From Selenomonadales bacterium (GTDB taxonomy: Bacteria > Bacillota > Negativicutes > Selenomonadales > Selenomonadaceae), in contig CAAGHH010000001.1 in the NCBI GenBank assembly GCA_900769615.1, positions 200,733-264,732 on the forward strand: DNA of 64,000 bases, given 5' to 3'. A program made the translations under genes and the position numbers. This document shows, one piece after another, positions 8,239-17,788 of this stretch; the first letter of the stretch is position 1, and each line of letters starts with the position of its first letter. The notes beneath the pieces are model-generated. The model made no database searches. It was not told where the DNA came from and saw only the letters and a list, made by a program, of their open reading frames with translations.

Positions 8239-10331
8239 TGTACAGAAGCTGTTATTTTAATTTGCAAGCAGTTTTAGGCCGGGAAAAACGGGCGGTGCTG
8301 GCTGCTAGAATCCGCCGGTTTAACGGGATAAAAGCAGTAGTTGTCAACGAAAAAAGGATTCAGCTGTGGTATCGTGGCAATATAGCGATTAAATCAATTC
8401 AAAAGCTAATAATTGCAACTGTGCAACAAGCAAAAGAGGAAGCGGTAAAACCAGCTGAGCGTTTGGCAGCGTATCGGCGTGAGGCAGTATTTTCCTTGGC
8501 TTGTTTTGCGGGGATGCAGGTGTTAAAAAGAACCTCACCGGAAATTTTTGCTAGTCTGAAAATTGTTCGCAGTCTGGTAGTCTTAGGTATTGCCCGTGAT
8601 TTTATAAAAAATGGTGTGCAAGGGGTCGTAAAGGAGCATCAGCCTAATGCTGACACGCTTACGGCAACGGCGGTTATTGCGTCCGTATTAGCGGGAAAAC
8701 CGGAATCAAGTCTTACCTTGCTGGCACTTTCCAATGGTGCTGAAATGTTGACGAGTTATGCTGCTGAGCGGGCTCGTACTCATATATCAGGTCTATTATC
8801 CCTGGATCAGCGATATGTTTGGCTGGTAACTGGTGACGTTGAGCACAAGGTTCCGATTGAGCAGGTCAAAGCTGGCGATATTATTGCGGCGCATACGGGT
8901 GAAAAAATCGTTATTGATGGTCATGTGCTTACAGGTGATGCGGCAGTAAACCAGGCTTCAATAACCGGTGAATCTAATCCGGCTATGAAGCATAAAGGTT
9001 CACCAGTCTATGCTGGCAGTGTAGTTGAAGCTGGTGAACTGGTGATAAAGGTTGAAAAAGTTGGTAAAGATACATCACTTGCCCATATAGTGCATCTAGT
9101 CGAAGAAGCCCAGACCCGCAAGGCACCAGTGCAGAATTTTGCCGATCAGATGGCAAATTTTCTAGTACCAGTATCGTTTTTGGGGGCGGCAATAGTTTAT
9201 GGTGCTACGCGTGATTGGCAGCGGGTGCTGAACCTTTTGTTTATTGATTTTTCCTGTGGCTTAAAGCTTTCAACGGCAACGGCTATATCAGCAGCTATAG
9301 CTGCGGCAGCTAAACGGGGGATTTTAGTAAAGGGCGGTAATTATATCGAATCGCTGGCTGAAACTGATACGGTAGTACTAGACAAGACCGGTACGCTTAC
9401 TGTTGGCGTGCCACAAATTTCCTTTATCCGTACAGCCCCCAATATTGATGAAAAAGAATTGATTTTGCTGGCGGCATCAGCCGAGCAGCATTCGGTGCAT
9501 CCATTGGCGGTAGCTATTCAGAAGTATGTCAAGGAGCAAGGCTGGGAAACACCGCATCATAAGACTACTAAGACCATAGTTGCGCGGGGAATGGAAGCTG
9601 ATGTCCCGAATTTTGAAAATTATTTGGGTGGTTATGTAAGAGTTGGCAGTCGTAAATTCTTGGCGGAAAATGGTATAAATGGCGTGGAAGCTTTAGCTAA
9701 CGGCCTGCAAGGTAAAAATCTATTATACGTTGCGCGGGATAAAGAACTCATTGGTATCATTGGCATTGAAGATCCGGTGCGTCCAAATATGAAAAAGACG
9801 CTTAACAGGATGCGTCGTTATGGTATTGATGAGATAGTTATGCTGACAGGTGACTCAAAACCAGTGGCAGCAGAAGTGGCTCGCAATATGGATATAGATT
9901 CGTATCATGCGGAAATTTTACCTGAGGATAAATCAACTTATGTCAATCAGCTTAAACAGCGGGGAACTGTTATGATGGTTGGCGATGGTATAAATGATGC
10001 ACCAGCTTTGGCATTTGCTGATGTTGGCGTATCACTCGGCGGTAGGCAGACTGATATTGCGGCTGAGTCATCAGCGGTAACTATTCATTCAGAAGATCCT
10101 GCAAGATTAATGGAAGCCTTACAGTTAGGACGCAGGACAATGGATCTAGTGCATCAAAATTTTATGGCAACCATTTTAGTAAATTCAGCAGCAATGCTGC
10201 TAGGAGCACTGGGGCGTATTAATCCGCTGTGGGCGGCAGTTATCCACAATACTGCGACCTTGGCCGTTGTCCTCAATAGTTGCCGGATATTGCGGACAGA
10301 AAGAAATAAGTTTGTTCGTCGTCGGCGCTGA
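8235..10331 (+). CDS. heavy-metal-type P-type ATPase with SCG in place of CPC
   Basis: A 698-residue P1B-like ATPase; start ATG 8235 overlaps the upstream stop. An N-terminal HMA-like segment without CxxC (~1-70) is followed by membrane helices and the actuator loop with TGESNP. Then come the phosphorylation site DKTGTLT (about residue 382), the P1B signature HP in HSVHPLA, and the hinge GDGINDAPALAFADVG. The transmembrane motif that is usually CPC is here DFSCGLKLST (about residue 338), so metal specificity cannot be taken from Cu or Zn/Cd pumps. It presumably exports or imports a transition metal. The three small upstream genes seem to belong to the same unit. A terminator follows at once. 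Confidence 0.92.
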   Translation: MMYRSCYFNLQAVLGREKRAVLAARIRRFNGIKAVVVNEKRIQLWYRGNIAIKSIQKLIIATVQQAKEEAVKPAERLAAYRREAVFSLACFAGMQVLKRTSPEIFASLKIVRSLVVLGIARDFIKNGVQGVVKEHQPNADTLTATAVIASVLAGKPESSLTLLALSNGAEMLTSYAAERARTHISGLLSLDQRYVWLVTGDVEHKVPIEQVKAGDIIAAHTGEKIVIDGHVLTGDAAVNQASITGESNPAMKHKGSPVYAGSVVEAGELVIKVEKVGKDTSLAHIVHLVEEAQTRKAPVQNFADQMANFLVPVSFLGAAIVYGATRDWQRVLNLLFIDFSCGLKLSTATAISAAIAAAAKRGILVKGGNYIESLAETDTVVLDKTGTLTVGVPQISFIRTAPNIDEKELILLAASAEQHSVHPLAVAIQKYVKEQGWETPHHKTTKTIVARGMEADVPNFENYLGGYVRVGSRKFLAENGINGVEALANGLQGKNLLYVARDKELIGIIGIEDPVRPNMKKTLNRMRRYGIDEIVMLTGDSKPVAAEVARNMDIDSYHAEILPEDKSTYVNQLKQRGTVMMVGDGINDAPALAFADVGVSLGGRQTDIAAESSAVTIHSEDPARLMEALQLGRRTMDLVHQNFMATILVNSAAMLLGALGRINPLWAAVIHNTATLAVVLNSCRILRTERNKFVRRRR

Positions 10332-10353
10332 ATTAAAAGATTTATTATTGTTT

Positions 10354-10387
10354 GCATCGTTATTACTTTGATAACGATGCTTTTTTT
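10354..10387 (+). terminator. Rho-independent terminator after the P-type ATPase
   Basis: GCATCGTTAT (10354-10363) pairs perfectly with ATAACGATGC (10371-10380), followed by seven T. Confidence 0.93.
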
Positions 10388-10408
10388 GCAATTTTAACAT
10401 ATTTACCC

Positions 10409-10461
10409 TTGTTAGTTATTGTTCATTCGTGTATAATATAGCTTGTAAAGAAAACGTTTAC
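10409..10461 (+). promoter_or_regulatory. lacZ promoter with operator-like imperfect palindrome
   Basis: TTGTTA (10409-10414), a 17-bp spacer and TATAAT (10432-10437) form a good promoter. Immediately downstream, GTAAAGAAAACGTTTAC (10445-10461) is an imperfect palindrome centred near the expected start point. It resembles a LacI-family operator or a cre site. A repressor or CcpA could act there; which one is not visible. Confidence 0.7.
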
Positions 10462-10479
10462 CGTATGGAGGATGAAGAA

Positions 10480-13400
10480 ATGACAAAGCAGAGTTTTTCC
10501 ATAGCGAATTTAGCTAATCCAGAATTTTTTGTCGAAAATCGGTTGCCAGCGCATAGTGACCATGATTTTTATGCTGACAAAGCGGAAATGGTACGCAATG
10601 TATCATCATTTCAACGAACTTTAGATGGTTTATGGTATTTTAACTATGCTAAAAATACGGATTTGCGTCCTAGCGGATTTGAAGCAGTAGATTATGATTG
10701 TCATAATTGGGAAACGATTCGGGTGCCGGCACATTGGCAAATGGAAGGTTATGGTGTGCCGCAGTATACTAATGTAATTTATCCTTGGGATGGTCATGAA
10801 GCGGTAAAACCAGGGCAAATTCCGCAAAAGGATAATCCTACTGGGTCTTACGTGAAATACTTTGTTTTGCCAGCTGGCTGGGAAAACGCCTGCATATCAT
10901 TTAAGGGCGCAGAATCAGCTATGGCGGTATGGCTTAATGGGCATTACGTCGGTTATAGCGAGGACAGTTTTACGCCAAGTGATTTTGACTTGACGCCATA
11001 TTTGGTAAAAGGTGAAAATAAACTGGCAGTTCAGGTTTATCGCTTTAGCTCCGGAAGCTGGCTTGAAGATCAGGACTTTTGGCGGTTTGGCGGTTTGTTT
11101 AGAGAGGTAGTGCTTTATACCAAACCGGCTATTCATATTGAGGATATTTGGGCCAAGGCAAAACCAGTAAACGATTACCAAGATGGTGAATTGACGCTGG
11201 CAGTAAAATGGAATGATAGCAGCAATAAAAATTATCTGCTTGAAGTATTAGATAATGCTGGCAAGTTAGTGCATAGTCAAAAATATGCTGCTGATAGTGA
11301 GAAATCAGAAATTAAAGTAGAATTTAAAGATATTGAGCTTTGGAGTGCTGAACAGCCGAATCTTTATCAGCTGATTATAACTGTCTTTACGGCAACTGGA
11401 TCGGTAAGTGAGGTAGTAACACTGGCTACAGGTTTCCGTGAATTTAAATTAGACGGTAACATAATGAAACTTAATGGCAAGAGGATTGTGTTTAAAGGAA
11501 CTAATCGGCATGAGTTTGACTGCTACCGCGGACGGGCGATAGATCCGGCAGCTTTTGAGCAGGATATCATAACCATGAAACGGCATAATATAAATGCTTT
11601 GCGTTGTTCGCATTATCCTAATTCCAGTTATATTTATAAGCTTTGTGACCGTTATGGCATTTATGTTATTGATGAAACTAATTTAGAGACGCATGGGACT
11701 TGGCAAAAAAATGGTCTTTTAGCAAAGGATGAAAATACACTGCCAAATGATCATCCAGAGTGGCAGGAAATAATTCTTGATCGAGCTAAATCAATGCTCG
11801 AAAGAGATAAAAACCACGCAGCGATACTGATTTGGTCCTGCGGTAATGAATCCTGTGGTGGCAAGGATATTTACAATATGAGTGAGTATTTCCGTAAAAC
11901 GGATCCATCACGGCTGGTGCATTATGAAAGTATTTTCTGGGATAGACGCTATAATGCTACTAGTGATATGGAAAGCCAGATGTATACTAAAGTAGCTGAC
12001 ATCAAAAAGTTTTTAGCAGAGCATCGTGATAAACCGTTTATTTGCTGCGAATACACTCATTCGATGGGCAATAGCAATGGTGGTATGCATAAATATACTG
12101 AGCTTACGGAAACTGAGCCTTTATATCAAGGTGGCTTTATTTGGGATTTTGTTGACCAGGCTATTTATTATAAGGACAGATATGGTAATGATGCCTTAGG
12201 CTATGGTGGTGACTTTGGCGATCGTTCTTGTGATTATAATTTTAGTGGTAATGGTATCTTATTTGCTGATCGTACACTCACGACTAAATTGCAGGATGTA
12301 AAATATAATTATCAAAATTTCAGTTTGGATGTTGCTGCTGATAAAGTGACTATCAGCAATAAGAGCTTGTTCACTAATGCAGCTGAGTATGAAATGCATA
12401 TTGAGCTGGCGCTTGAAGGCAAAGTGCTTTGGGAAAAAACGATGCCAGCACCGAGCATTGCGCCTGGCGAAACCAAGGAGATAGCACTTGATTTCCTGCC
12501 ACTTAGTGATGCTGGCGAAGAAGCAGTTACGGTTTCACTTTGCTTAGCTAGTGACACGCTTTGGGCGAAACGCGGGTTTGAAGTAGCTTTTGGTCAAGGC
12601 GTATGGGAAGTTGATGAACTGGAACTTCCAGCAGCTGCTGATGCTTTGGAAGCATTTGATTACGGCAAGAGCACAAATGTTTTGTCGTATAGTAAAAATG
12701 CGGAACTTGAAACTAAAAACAGCAATACTTTGACCATAGTGCAAGGCGATATGAACCTTGGCGTACAAGGTGAAGGTTTTGCAATTATGTTCTCAAGTGC
12801 ACAGGGAAATCTTATTTCGTATAAGTATAATGGGGTGGAATTTATTGATGATATGCCTAAACCATCCTTCTGGCGGGCTCCTGTTGACAATGATTATGGC
12901 AGCCGCCGCGATTTTGCTTTGGCACAATGGAAATTGGCCAGCCTGTATCGTCGCTGTGTGAAAAAAGAACTAAAAGTCGATGGTAAATGGCAGGAAGTAA
13001 ACTTCTATGGGCAGTTAGGGATAAAAACCTACACTGCCGCTGAGGTGGCTGTGCGCTTTACTTTTGAGCTGGCTACTCAGCCTGTTGCCGTGTGCACGGT
13101 GACTTATACGGTGAATATGGAAGGCGCGATAAAGACCGAGCTTGATTATGAAAAAGTCGCTGAGCTTCCAGAATTGCCAGATTTTGCAATGATTTTCACC
13201 TTGCCAGCTGAATATGACCGTATTAGCTTCTATGGTTATGGTCCAGCTGATAACTATATTGACCGGCAGGAAGGTGTTAAGCTGGGCATTTACCAGACGA
13301 CGACGCAAAAAGAAATACAGCCATATCTAATGCCACAGGAATGTGGTAATCATGGTGGTATTCGCTGGTTTGCAGTCACGGATAAACGTGGTCGTGGTTT

Positions 13401-13632
13401 GAAATTATATGGTGATGTGCCATTTGAAGCCTCAGCGTTACCATATTCAGCGCATGAACTGGAAAATGCTCGTCATGCTAATGAACTGCCCTGTGTGCAG
13501 CATACATTCCTTAGAGCATCACTTGGTCAATGTGGTGTTGGCGGTGATGATACGTGGGGGGCACCGGTATTAGAAGAATATCGGGTACAAAATGAAAAGA
13601 AGCATTTTGAATTTTATATCAAGGGAATTTAA
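10480..13632 (+). CDS. lacZ: beta-galactosidase (GH2)
   Basis: A 1050-residue glycoside hydrolase family 2 enzyme that splits lactose and other beta-galactosides. Start ATG 10480 follows GGAGG at 10468-10472. It has the full LacZ plan: sugar-binding jelly roll (WYFNYAKN), Ig-like domains, TIM barrel and beta-sandwich C-terminus (Bgal_small_N). Key residues: acid/base Glu in WSCGNESCGG (about residue 456) and nucleophile Glu in ICCEYTHSMGNSNG (about residue 524). It has no signal peptide, so it acts in the cytoplasm. It stands alone without a permease or repressor gene nearby, so lactose uptake must be encoded elsewhere. Confidence 0.97.
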   Translation: MTKQSFSIANLANPEFFVENRLPAHSDHDFYADKAEMVRNVSSFQRTLDGLWYFNYAKNTDLRPSGFEAVDYDCHNWETIRVPAHWQMEGYGVPQYTNVIYPWDGHEAVKPGQIPQKDNPTGSYVKYFVLPAGWENACISFKGAESAMAVWLNGHYVGYSEDSFTPSDFDLTPYLVKGENKLAVQVYRFSSGSWLEDQDFWRFGGLFREVVLYTKPAIHIEDIWAKAKPVNDYQDGELTLAVKWNDSSNKNYLLEVLDNAGKLVHSQKYAADSEKSEIKVEFKDIELWSAEQPNLYQLIITVFTATGSVSEVVTLATGFREFKLDGNIMKLNGKRIVFKGTNRHEFDCYRGRAIDPAAFEQDIITMKRHNINALRCSHYPNSSYIYKLCDRYGIYVIDETNLETHGTWQKNGLLAKDENTLPNDHPEWQEIILDRAKSMLERDKNHAAILIWSCGNESCGGKDIYNMSEYFRKTDPSRLVHYESIFWDRRYNATSDMESQMYTKVADIKKFLAEHRDKPFICCEYTHSMGNSNGGMHKYTELTETEPLYQGGFIWDFVDQAIYYKDRYGNDALGYGGDFGDRSCDYNFSGNGILFADRTLTTKLQDVKYNYQNFSLDVAADKVTISNKSLFTNAAEYEMHIELALEGKVLWEKTMPAPSIAPGETKEIALDFLPLSDAGEEAVTVSLCLASDTLWAKRGFEVAFGQGVWEVDELELPAAADALEAFDYGKSTNVLSYSKNAELETKNSNTLTIVQGDMNLGVQGEGFAIMFSSAQGNLISYKYNGVEFIDDMPKPSFWRAPVDNDYGSRRDFALAQWKLASLYRRCVKKELKVDGKWQEVNFYGQLGIKTYTAAEVAVRFTFELATQPVAVCTVTYTVNMEGAIKTELDYEKVAELPELPDFAMIFTLPAEYDRISFYGYGPADNYIDRQEGVKLGIYQTTTQKEIQPYLMPQECGNHGGIRWFAVTDKRGRGLKLYGDVPFEASALPYSAHELENARHANELPCVQHTFLRASLGQCGVGGDDTWGAPVLEEYRVQNEKKHFEFYIKGI

Positions 13633-13655
13633 AAATTAAATACCGGTACATTTTG

Positions 13656-13685
13656 CCAGTCAGCTTTTAAAGCTGGCTGGTTTTA
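13656..13685 (+). terminator. terminator after lacZ
   Basis: CCAGTCAGCTTT pairs with AAAGCTGGCTGG (13656-13680, one G-T pair), followed by TTTTAG. Confidence 0.75.
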
Positions 13686-13712
13686 GTTATGGCAGCTTCA
13701 ACTGGCAAATAA

Positions 13713-13741
13713 TTGAGAATTCCTATAAGGTTGTGTATAAT
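13713..13741 (+). promoter_or_regulatory. galU promoter
   Basis: TTGAGA (13713-13718) and TATAAT (13736-13741), spacer exactly 17 bp, 40 bp before the galU start. Confidence 0.82.
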
Positions 13742-13780
13742 AGGGGCAAGGGTAAATATATTTCAAGGGGATTATAAAAC

Positions 13781-14656
13781 ATGAAAAGAATTAAAAAAGC
13801 AGTTATTCCAGCAGCCGGTTATGGTACTCGTTTTTTGCCAGCAACAAAGGCAACACCAAAGGAAATGCTCCCGATTGTAGATAAGCCGACTATTCAATAT
13901 ATTGTTGAAGAAGCAAAAAAAAGTGGCATTGAAGATATTCTTATCATCAGTGGTCATGGCAAGCGGGCAATTGAGGATCATTTTGACAGTGCGCCAGCTT
14001 TGGAGGCTGAACTTTTGAAAAAAGGCAAGCTTGATATGCTTAAAATGGTGCAGGAAACGGCAGATATTAATATCCATTACATTCGTCAGCGGTATATGCG
14101 CGGCTTAGGTGATGCTATACTTTGTGCCAAAGCGTTCATGGGGGATGAACCGTTTGCGGTACTTTTGGGTGATGATGTTGTTTATAACCCGGAAAAACCA
14201 GCACTAAAACAGCTGATTGATGTTTATGAAGCAACTGGCGGTTCGGTTCTTGGTTGTCAGGAAGTGCCTGATGATAAGGTGTCAGCGTATGGTATTGTTG
14301 CTGGCAGCGAAACCGATGACAAACGTTTAATGCGAGTTTCAGATATGGTGGAAAAACCGGCTTTGGAGGAAGCTCCTAGTCACATGGCAGTTTTAGGAAG
14401 ATATATCATTAAGCCACAGATTTTTTCAATACTAGAAAACACGGCGCCGGGTAAGGGCGGTGAAATTCAGCTGACGGATGCTTTGAAAGTTTTAGCTAAG
14501 GAAGATGCAGTTTATGCCTATAATTTTGCCGGTCAGCGTTATGATTTAGGTGATAAACTGGGCTTTTTAAAAGCCACGGTTGAATTTGCGCTCCGCCGTG
14601 AGGATTTGGGAGCTTCATTTAGAGCTTATTTGAAGGATATTGCAGGCAGAATCTGA
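13781..14656 (+). CDS. galU: UTP--glucose-1-phosphate uridylyltransferase
   Basis: A 291-residue nucleotidyltransferase that makes UDP-glucose from UTP and glucose-1-phosphate for cell-surface polysaccharides. The opening KAVIPAAGYGTRFLPATK is the nucleotide-binding signature, followed by PKEMLPIVDKPTIQYIVEEA, the LLGDDVV metal-binding loop, and EKP in SDMVEKPALEEAPS. Length is normal for bacterial GalU. The next gene (DUF445) begins only 11 bp on, so they are probably cotranscribed. Placement next to lacZ suggests no more than neighbouring sugar metabolism, since lacZ has its own terminator. Confidence 0.96.
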   Translation: MKRIKKAVIPAAGYGTRFLPATKATPKEMLPIVDKPTIQYIVEEAKKSGIEDILIISGHGKRAIEDHFDSAPALEAELLKKGKLDMLKMVQETADINIHYIRQRYMRGLGDAILCAKAFMGDEPFAVLLGDDVVYNPEKPALKQLIDVYEATGGSVLGCQEVPDDKVSAYGIVAGSETDDKRLMRVSDMVEKPALEEAPSHMAVLGRYIIKPQIFSILENTAPGKGGEIQLTDALKVLAKEDAVYAYNFAGQRYDLGDKLGFLKATVEFALRREDLGASFRAYLKDIAGRI

Positions 14657-14667
14657 GGTGTTAGTTC

Positions 14668-15900
14668 TTGCAAAAGAAAAATAAAGCCAATTTGGCACTG
14701 GGATTAAGTGCGGCTGGTTTTCTCGGCACTATGAGCTGGAGTGGCTTTTTGCCGGCCATGCTTCATCATGGTTTTATTGCAGCGACCATTGGAGGGTTAG
14801 CTGACTGGTTTGCCGTGACCGCAATTTTTCATAAGCCGCTAGGAATATCGTATCGGACAGATATTTTGCGTCGCAATCGTGAGCGGATTATGGATGCTAT
14901 TGTCACTTTTGCTAGTGATGATTTGCTGAGCACTAAAAATATTATGAGTGTTATTAATACTCAGGATACAGCTAAACTGATGGCGGACTATTTAAGCCAT
15001 CGTGGCGGGCGGGAAAAAGTTCATGAAGTGGTAGATACGATACTTTTAAAAGCGGTAAATGATATGGATACGCGCGCTATTGCCGATGAGTTAGCACCAG
15101 CTATTAGAGAAGGGCTTAATTCGCTGGCTTTGGAAAATTTACTAACTTCGCTTATGCAAATGCTGGCAGAAGAAAAACATTCAACCAGGATATTAGCCAG
15201 CTTGCTTACTATTGGTCAGCAGGTGTTAGCATCGCCAGCGTTTAAAACCGTGCTTTTGGAACATATTGAGATTTTGCGCAAGAACTATGAAAAGGATTCA
15301 GCCGGCAGAGCTTTTATCTTGTCATCACTTGGTTTTACTAATGAGAAAATAATGCAAATTATCGTTACGCGGCTGCAAAATAAGATGCAGGATATGCTTT
15401 CGCGGCAATCAGAAAGTTATGCTGGGGTCAAGGCGGCTATGGAAACGATGTTTAGAAGTTTTAGTCATGATGAGCGGCTGCAGGAAATATTGCGTGATAA
15501 AAAAGAACAATTATTGGCTGCTATTGATATAAATGGCTTTTTGGTTCGCTGGATGGAGTGGAATCTCAAAGGTGAAAATCCGTTTTGGCTCAAGAATATA
15601 AATGCCTTTATTGATGACAGGATAGATGCTTTTATAACGTCGCCGGTGTGGCAGCATCATTTTGACAGCTTTTTGAAAAATTTTCTTGGCGATGAGTTAA
15701 ATAAACACCATACTTTGATACCTGGCATTATTCGGGAGCGTTTAGCTGAATTTTCGGATGATGAATTAGTAGCTTTCGTTGAAAGCAAGGTGCAAGATGA
15801 TTTACAGATGATAAGAATCAATGGTTCAGTGGTGGGAGCTATGGTAGGTATGGGATTATACCTGCTGGTAACGTTGGCTGAAAGGATGTGGGGGCTTTGA
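14668..15900 (+). CDS. DUF445 family membrane protein (first of a tandem pair)
   Basis: A 410-residue protein. It starts at TTG 14668 after GAGGTG. DUF445 proteins are predicted inner-membrane proteins with a helix at each end and a long helical middle; their function is unknown. Here the N-terminal hydrophobic segment is followed by GGLADWFAVTAIFHKPLGI, the family hallmark. The C-terminus is MIRINGSVVGAMVGMGLYLLV, the second hydrophobic helix. The next gene is a paralogue with the same two motifs, overlapping by 13 bp. The pair looks like a tandem duplication that has diverged. Confidence 0.88.
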   Translation: MQKKNKANLALGLSAAGFLGTMSWSGFLPAMLHHGFIAATIGGLADWFAVTAIFHKPLGISYRTDILRRNRERIMDAIVTFASDDLLSTKNIMSVINTQDTAKLMADYLSHRGGREKVHEVVDTILLKAVNDMDTRAIADELAPAIREGLNSLALENLLTSLMQMLAEEKHSTRILASLLTIGQQVLASPAFKTVLLEHIEILRKNYEKDSAGRAFILSSLGFTNEKIMQIIVTRLQNKMQDMLSRQSESYAGVKAAMETMFRSFSHDERLQEILRDKKEQLLAAIDINGFLVRWMEWNLKGENPFWLKNINAFIDDRIDAFITSPVWQHHFDSFLKNFLGDELNKHHTLIPGIIRERLAEFSDDELVAFVESKVQDDLQMIRINGSVVGAMVGMGLYLLVTLAERMWGL

Positions 15901-17201
15901 TCAGGTCGAATTGGAATAAGGCCGATAAGACCTTGTTTTTAGCCCTGCTGGTGTTTTTCATAGCACTATGGGTTCATTTAATGCAGCCAAGTAATGTTTT
16001 TGCCGATGGTTTTTTGTTTTGTGCTGAGGCAGCACTAGTCGGTGGTATAGCCGACTGGTTTGCGGTGACAGCGCTTTTTCGTAAGCCTTTGGGCTTCCCC
16101 TATCATACGGCAATATTGCCAAGAAGGCGTGATTCCTTTATCAAGGCATCTATAACGATGGTCCAAAAGGAGTTTTTCTCGCGGCGAAAAATTTTTCATC
16201 ATTTAGAACAGCTGCATTTAATGCCCATGCTGATGGAGTGGTTAAATAAGCCTGAAACTGAGTCAAAACTTACTATAAGATTAGTGCATTATGTCCGCGA
16301 TTATCTTTTGCGCCAAGATGCAATGGCACAGGCTGACGTAATTGCAACTAAATTAAAAGCTGGGCTTAATCAGCTGGAACCGGAAGTGTTTTTTGCCCTA
16401 TTTGGGCGCTGGTTAAAACAAACGGGCAAGGATAAGGCTTTTGTGGCAAAGGTAGCAAATTACATAAAAATAAGGGTAGCTACCGATAAGTCGCAGCAAG
16501 AAATTTTAAAAATGCTGCAACAATATGAAAAGGAAAAAGCTGGTGGAACCTTAGCATCATTTTTTTTAGGCTTAGCGCAGGCGGTTGATTTAGTTAATTT
16601 AGAGGAAGCTGCTTCGCTTATGCAAAAGCAATTCGTTGTTATGTTAGATGAATTAGCAACTGAGAATTCAGATTTGCAACAGGAAGTGCTGGCACTTTTT
16701 TATGAAAAGGCTGCGGTATTGAATCAGGAACCTGAGTTTCATCAACTAGTACATGAATTAAAAGACAGCTTGCTAGACGAATTGCCATTAGCAGAAGCAA
16801 TTGATAAGATGCTTTTGCATTTGCGTACGCATTTTGCTGAGGATAAGGCAAGGTCCGTTGATCCGCTAGCGGAGCATTTGCCAGCCTTCCGTTTGCGATT
16901 GGAAGATATTATCCGTCAGGAATATCGTCGTACCTTGCAGCTTATTGCTAAGGATGACGAATTACGGCGCTCGATAGGACATTTTCTCTATGATTTGATT
17001 GCGCGTTCGGCACTTCATGCCCAAACTTTGATCGGCGTTATTGTAGCGAAGGTCCTGTCAAGGCTTACGGATGAGCAGTTAAACCGATTAGTATATGATA
17101 AAGTTGAACCGGATTTATTGTGGATTCGGATGAATGGTTCTATTGTTGGTTCAGGCATAGGCTTGATATTATTTTTGATATTGCAATTAGCTAAAATTTA
17201 A
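15888..17201 (+). CDS. DUF445 family membrane protein (second of a tandem pair)
   Basis: A 437-residue paralogue of the preceding protein. It keeps IADWFAVTALFRKPLGFPY after the first membrane helix and LWIRMNGSIVGSGIGLIL at the C-terminal helix, while the helical middle is strongly diverged. The start is either GTG 15888 or TTG 15897; the latter overlaps the upstream stop as TTGA and has better spacing to the AAAGGA stretch. The close overlap implies translational coupling, and the two proteins may form a hetero-oligomer. Function unknown. Confidence 0.86.
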   Translation: MGALIRSNWNKADKTLFLALLVFFIALWVHLMQPSNVFADGFLFCAEAALVGGIADWFAVTALFRKPLGFPYHTAILPRRRDSFIKASITMVQKEFFSRRKIFHHLEQLHLMPMLMEWLNKPETESKLTIRLVHYVRDYLLRQDAMAQADVIATKLKAGLNQLEPEVFFALFGRWLKQTGKDKAFVAKVANYIKIRVATDKSQQEILKMLQQYEKEKAGGTLASFFLGLAQAVDLVNLEEAASLMQKQFVVMLDELATENSDLQQEVLALFYEKAAVLNQEPEFHQLVHELKDSLLDELPLAEAIDKMLLHLRTHFAEDKARSVDPLAEHLPAFRLRLEDIIRQEYRRTLQLIAKDDELRRSIGHFLYDLIARSALHAQTLIGVIVAKVLSRLTDEQLNRLVYDKVEPDLLWIRMNGSIVGSGIGLILFLILQLAKI

Positions 17202-17220
17202 TAATAAGGGATGGTAGCAG

Positions 17221-17652
17221 ATGAATAAAAAAGCTGAGCTTTTTAAAAATTATTTAGCAGAAAAGGATATTAATTGTTTTGAGTTAAATGAAGTACCAGA
17301 TGATGAACTGGAAACAGCAGTGTTCCGTTCGCAGATTGAGGTCGCTGGTCAAAAACTGCCAACTATGGTTATTTTAGATGACAGCATCTATACTATGATA
17401 AGGGTAAGAATTGCTAGTGCTGCTCTAAGAGCTGATAATGAGGTTGACTTGGTAAAGGCTATCAATGAATTAAATTCACAATATAAAATATTTAAATATT
17501 ATTTTGCAGCGGATGGAGCGCTGATTTTAGATGCGTATTTAATAGATGCTCCGGATACGTTAGACAGTGATAAAATTTATACTGTATTAGACGTTATTGT
17601 TCAGCATTTGCAGGCTGAATATAAAAATATCATGAAAATCATTTGGGGTTAA
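17221..17652 (+). CDS. YbjN-like protein (type III secretion chaperone-like fold)
   Basis: A 143-residue soluble acidic protein. The pattern (FKNYLAEKDINCFELNEVPD, then an alternating beta stretch TMVILDDSIYTMIRVRIASAAL, then LNSQYKIFKYYFAADGALIL) resembles YbjN-domain proteins, which have a fold like type III secretion chaperones and no enzymatic motif. It lies 20 bp after the DUF445 pair with a good ribosome site (AAGGGATGG) and closes the galU-DUF445 unit before a strong terminator. The family assignment is by pattern only. Confidence 0.6.
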   Translation: MNKKAELFKNYLAEKDINCFELNEVPDDELETAVFRSQIEVAGQKLPTMVILDDSIYTMIRVRIASAALRADNEVDLVKAINELNSQYKIFKYYFAADGALILDAYLIDAPDTLDSDKIYTVLDVIVQHLQAEYKNIMKIIWG

Positions 17653-17660
17653 GGTGCAAG

Positions 17661-17706
17661 CTCCCAAATATGATTGCTTTTAAGAGTAATCATATTTGGG
17701 AGTTTT
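17661..17706 (+). terminator. terminator after the galU-DUF445-YbjN unit
   Basis: A long perfect stem, CTCCCAAATATGATT (17661-17675) with AATCATATTTGGGAG (17688-17702), followed by TTTTG. The symmetrical stem could also act on the other strand. Confidence 0.85.
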
Positions 17707-17788
17707 GTCCTATTTGTGATATAATACGCAATGTAGGCTTTCAGCCTGCTGATCCCCTCGCATTACTCCCGCCGGAAAGGGATATGCC

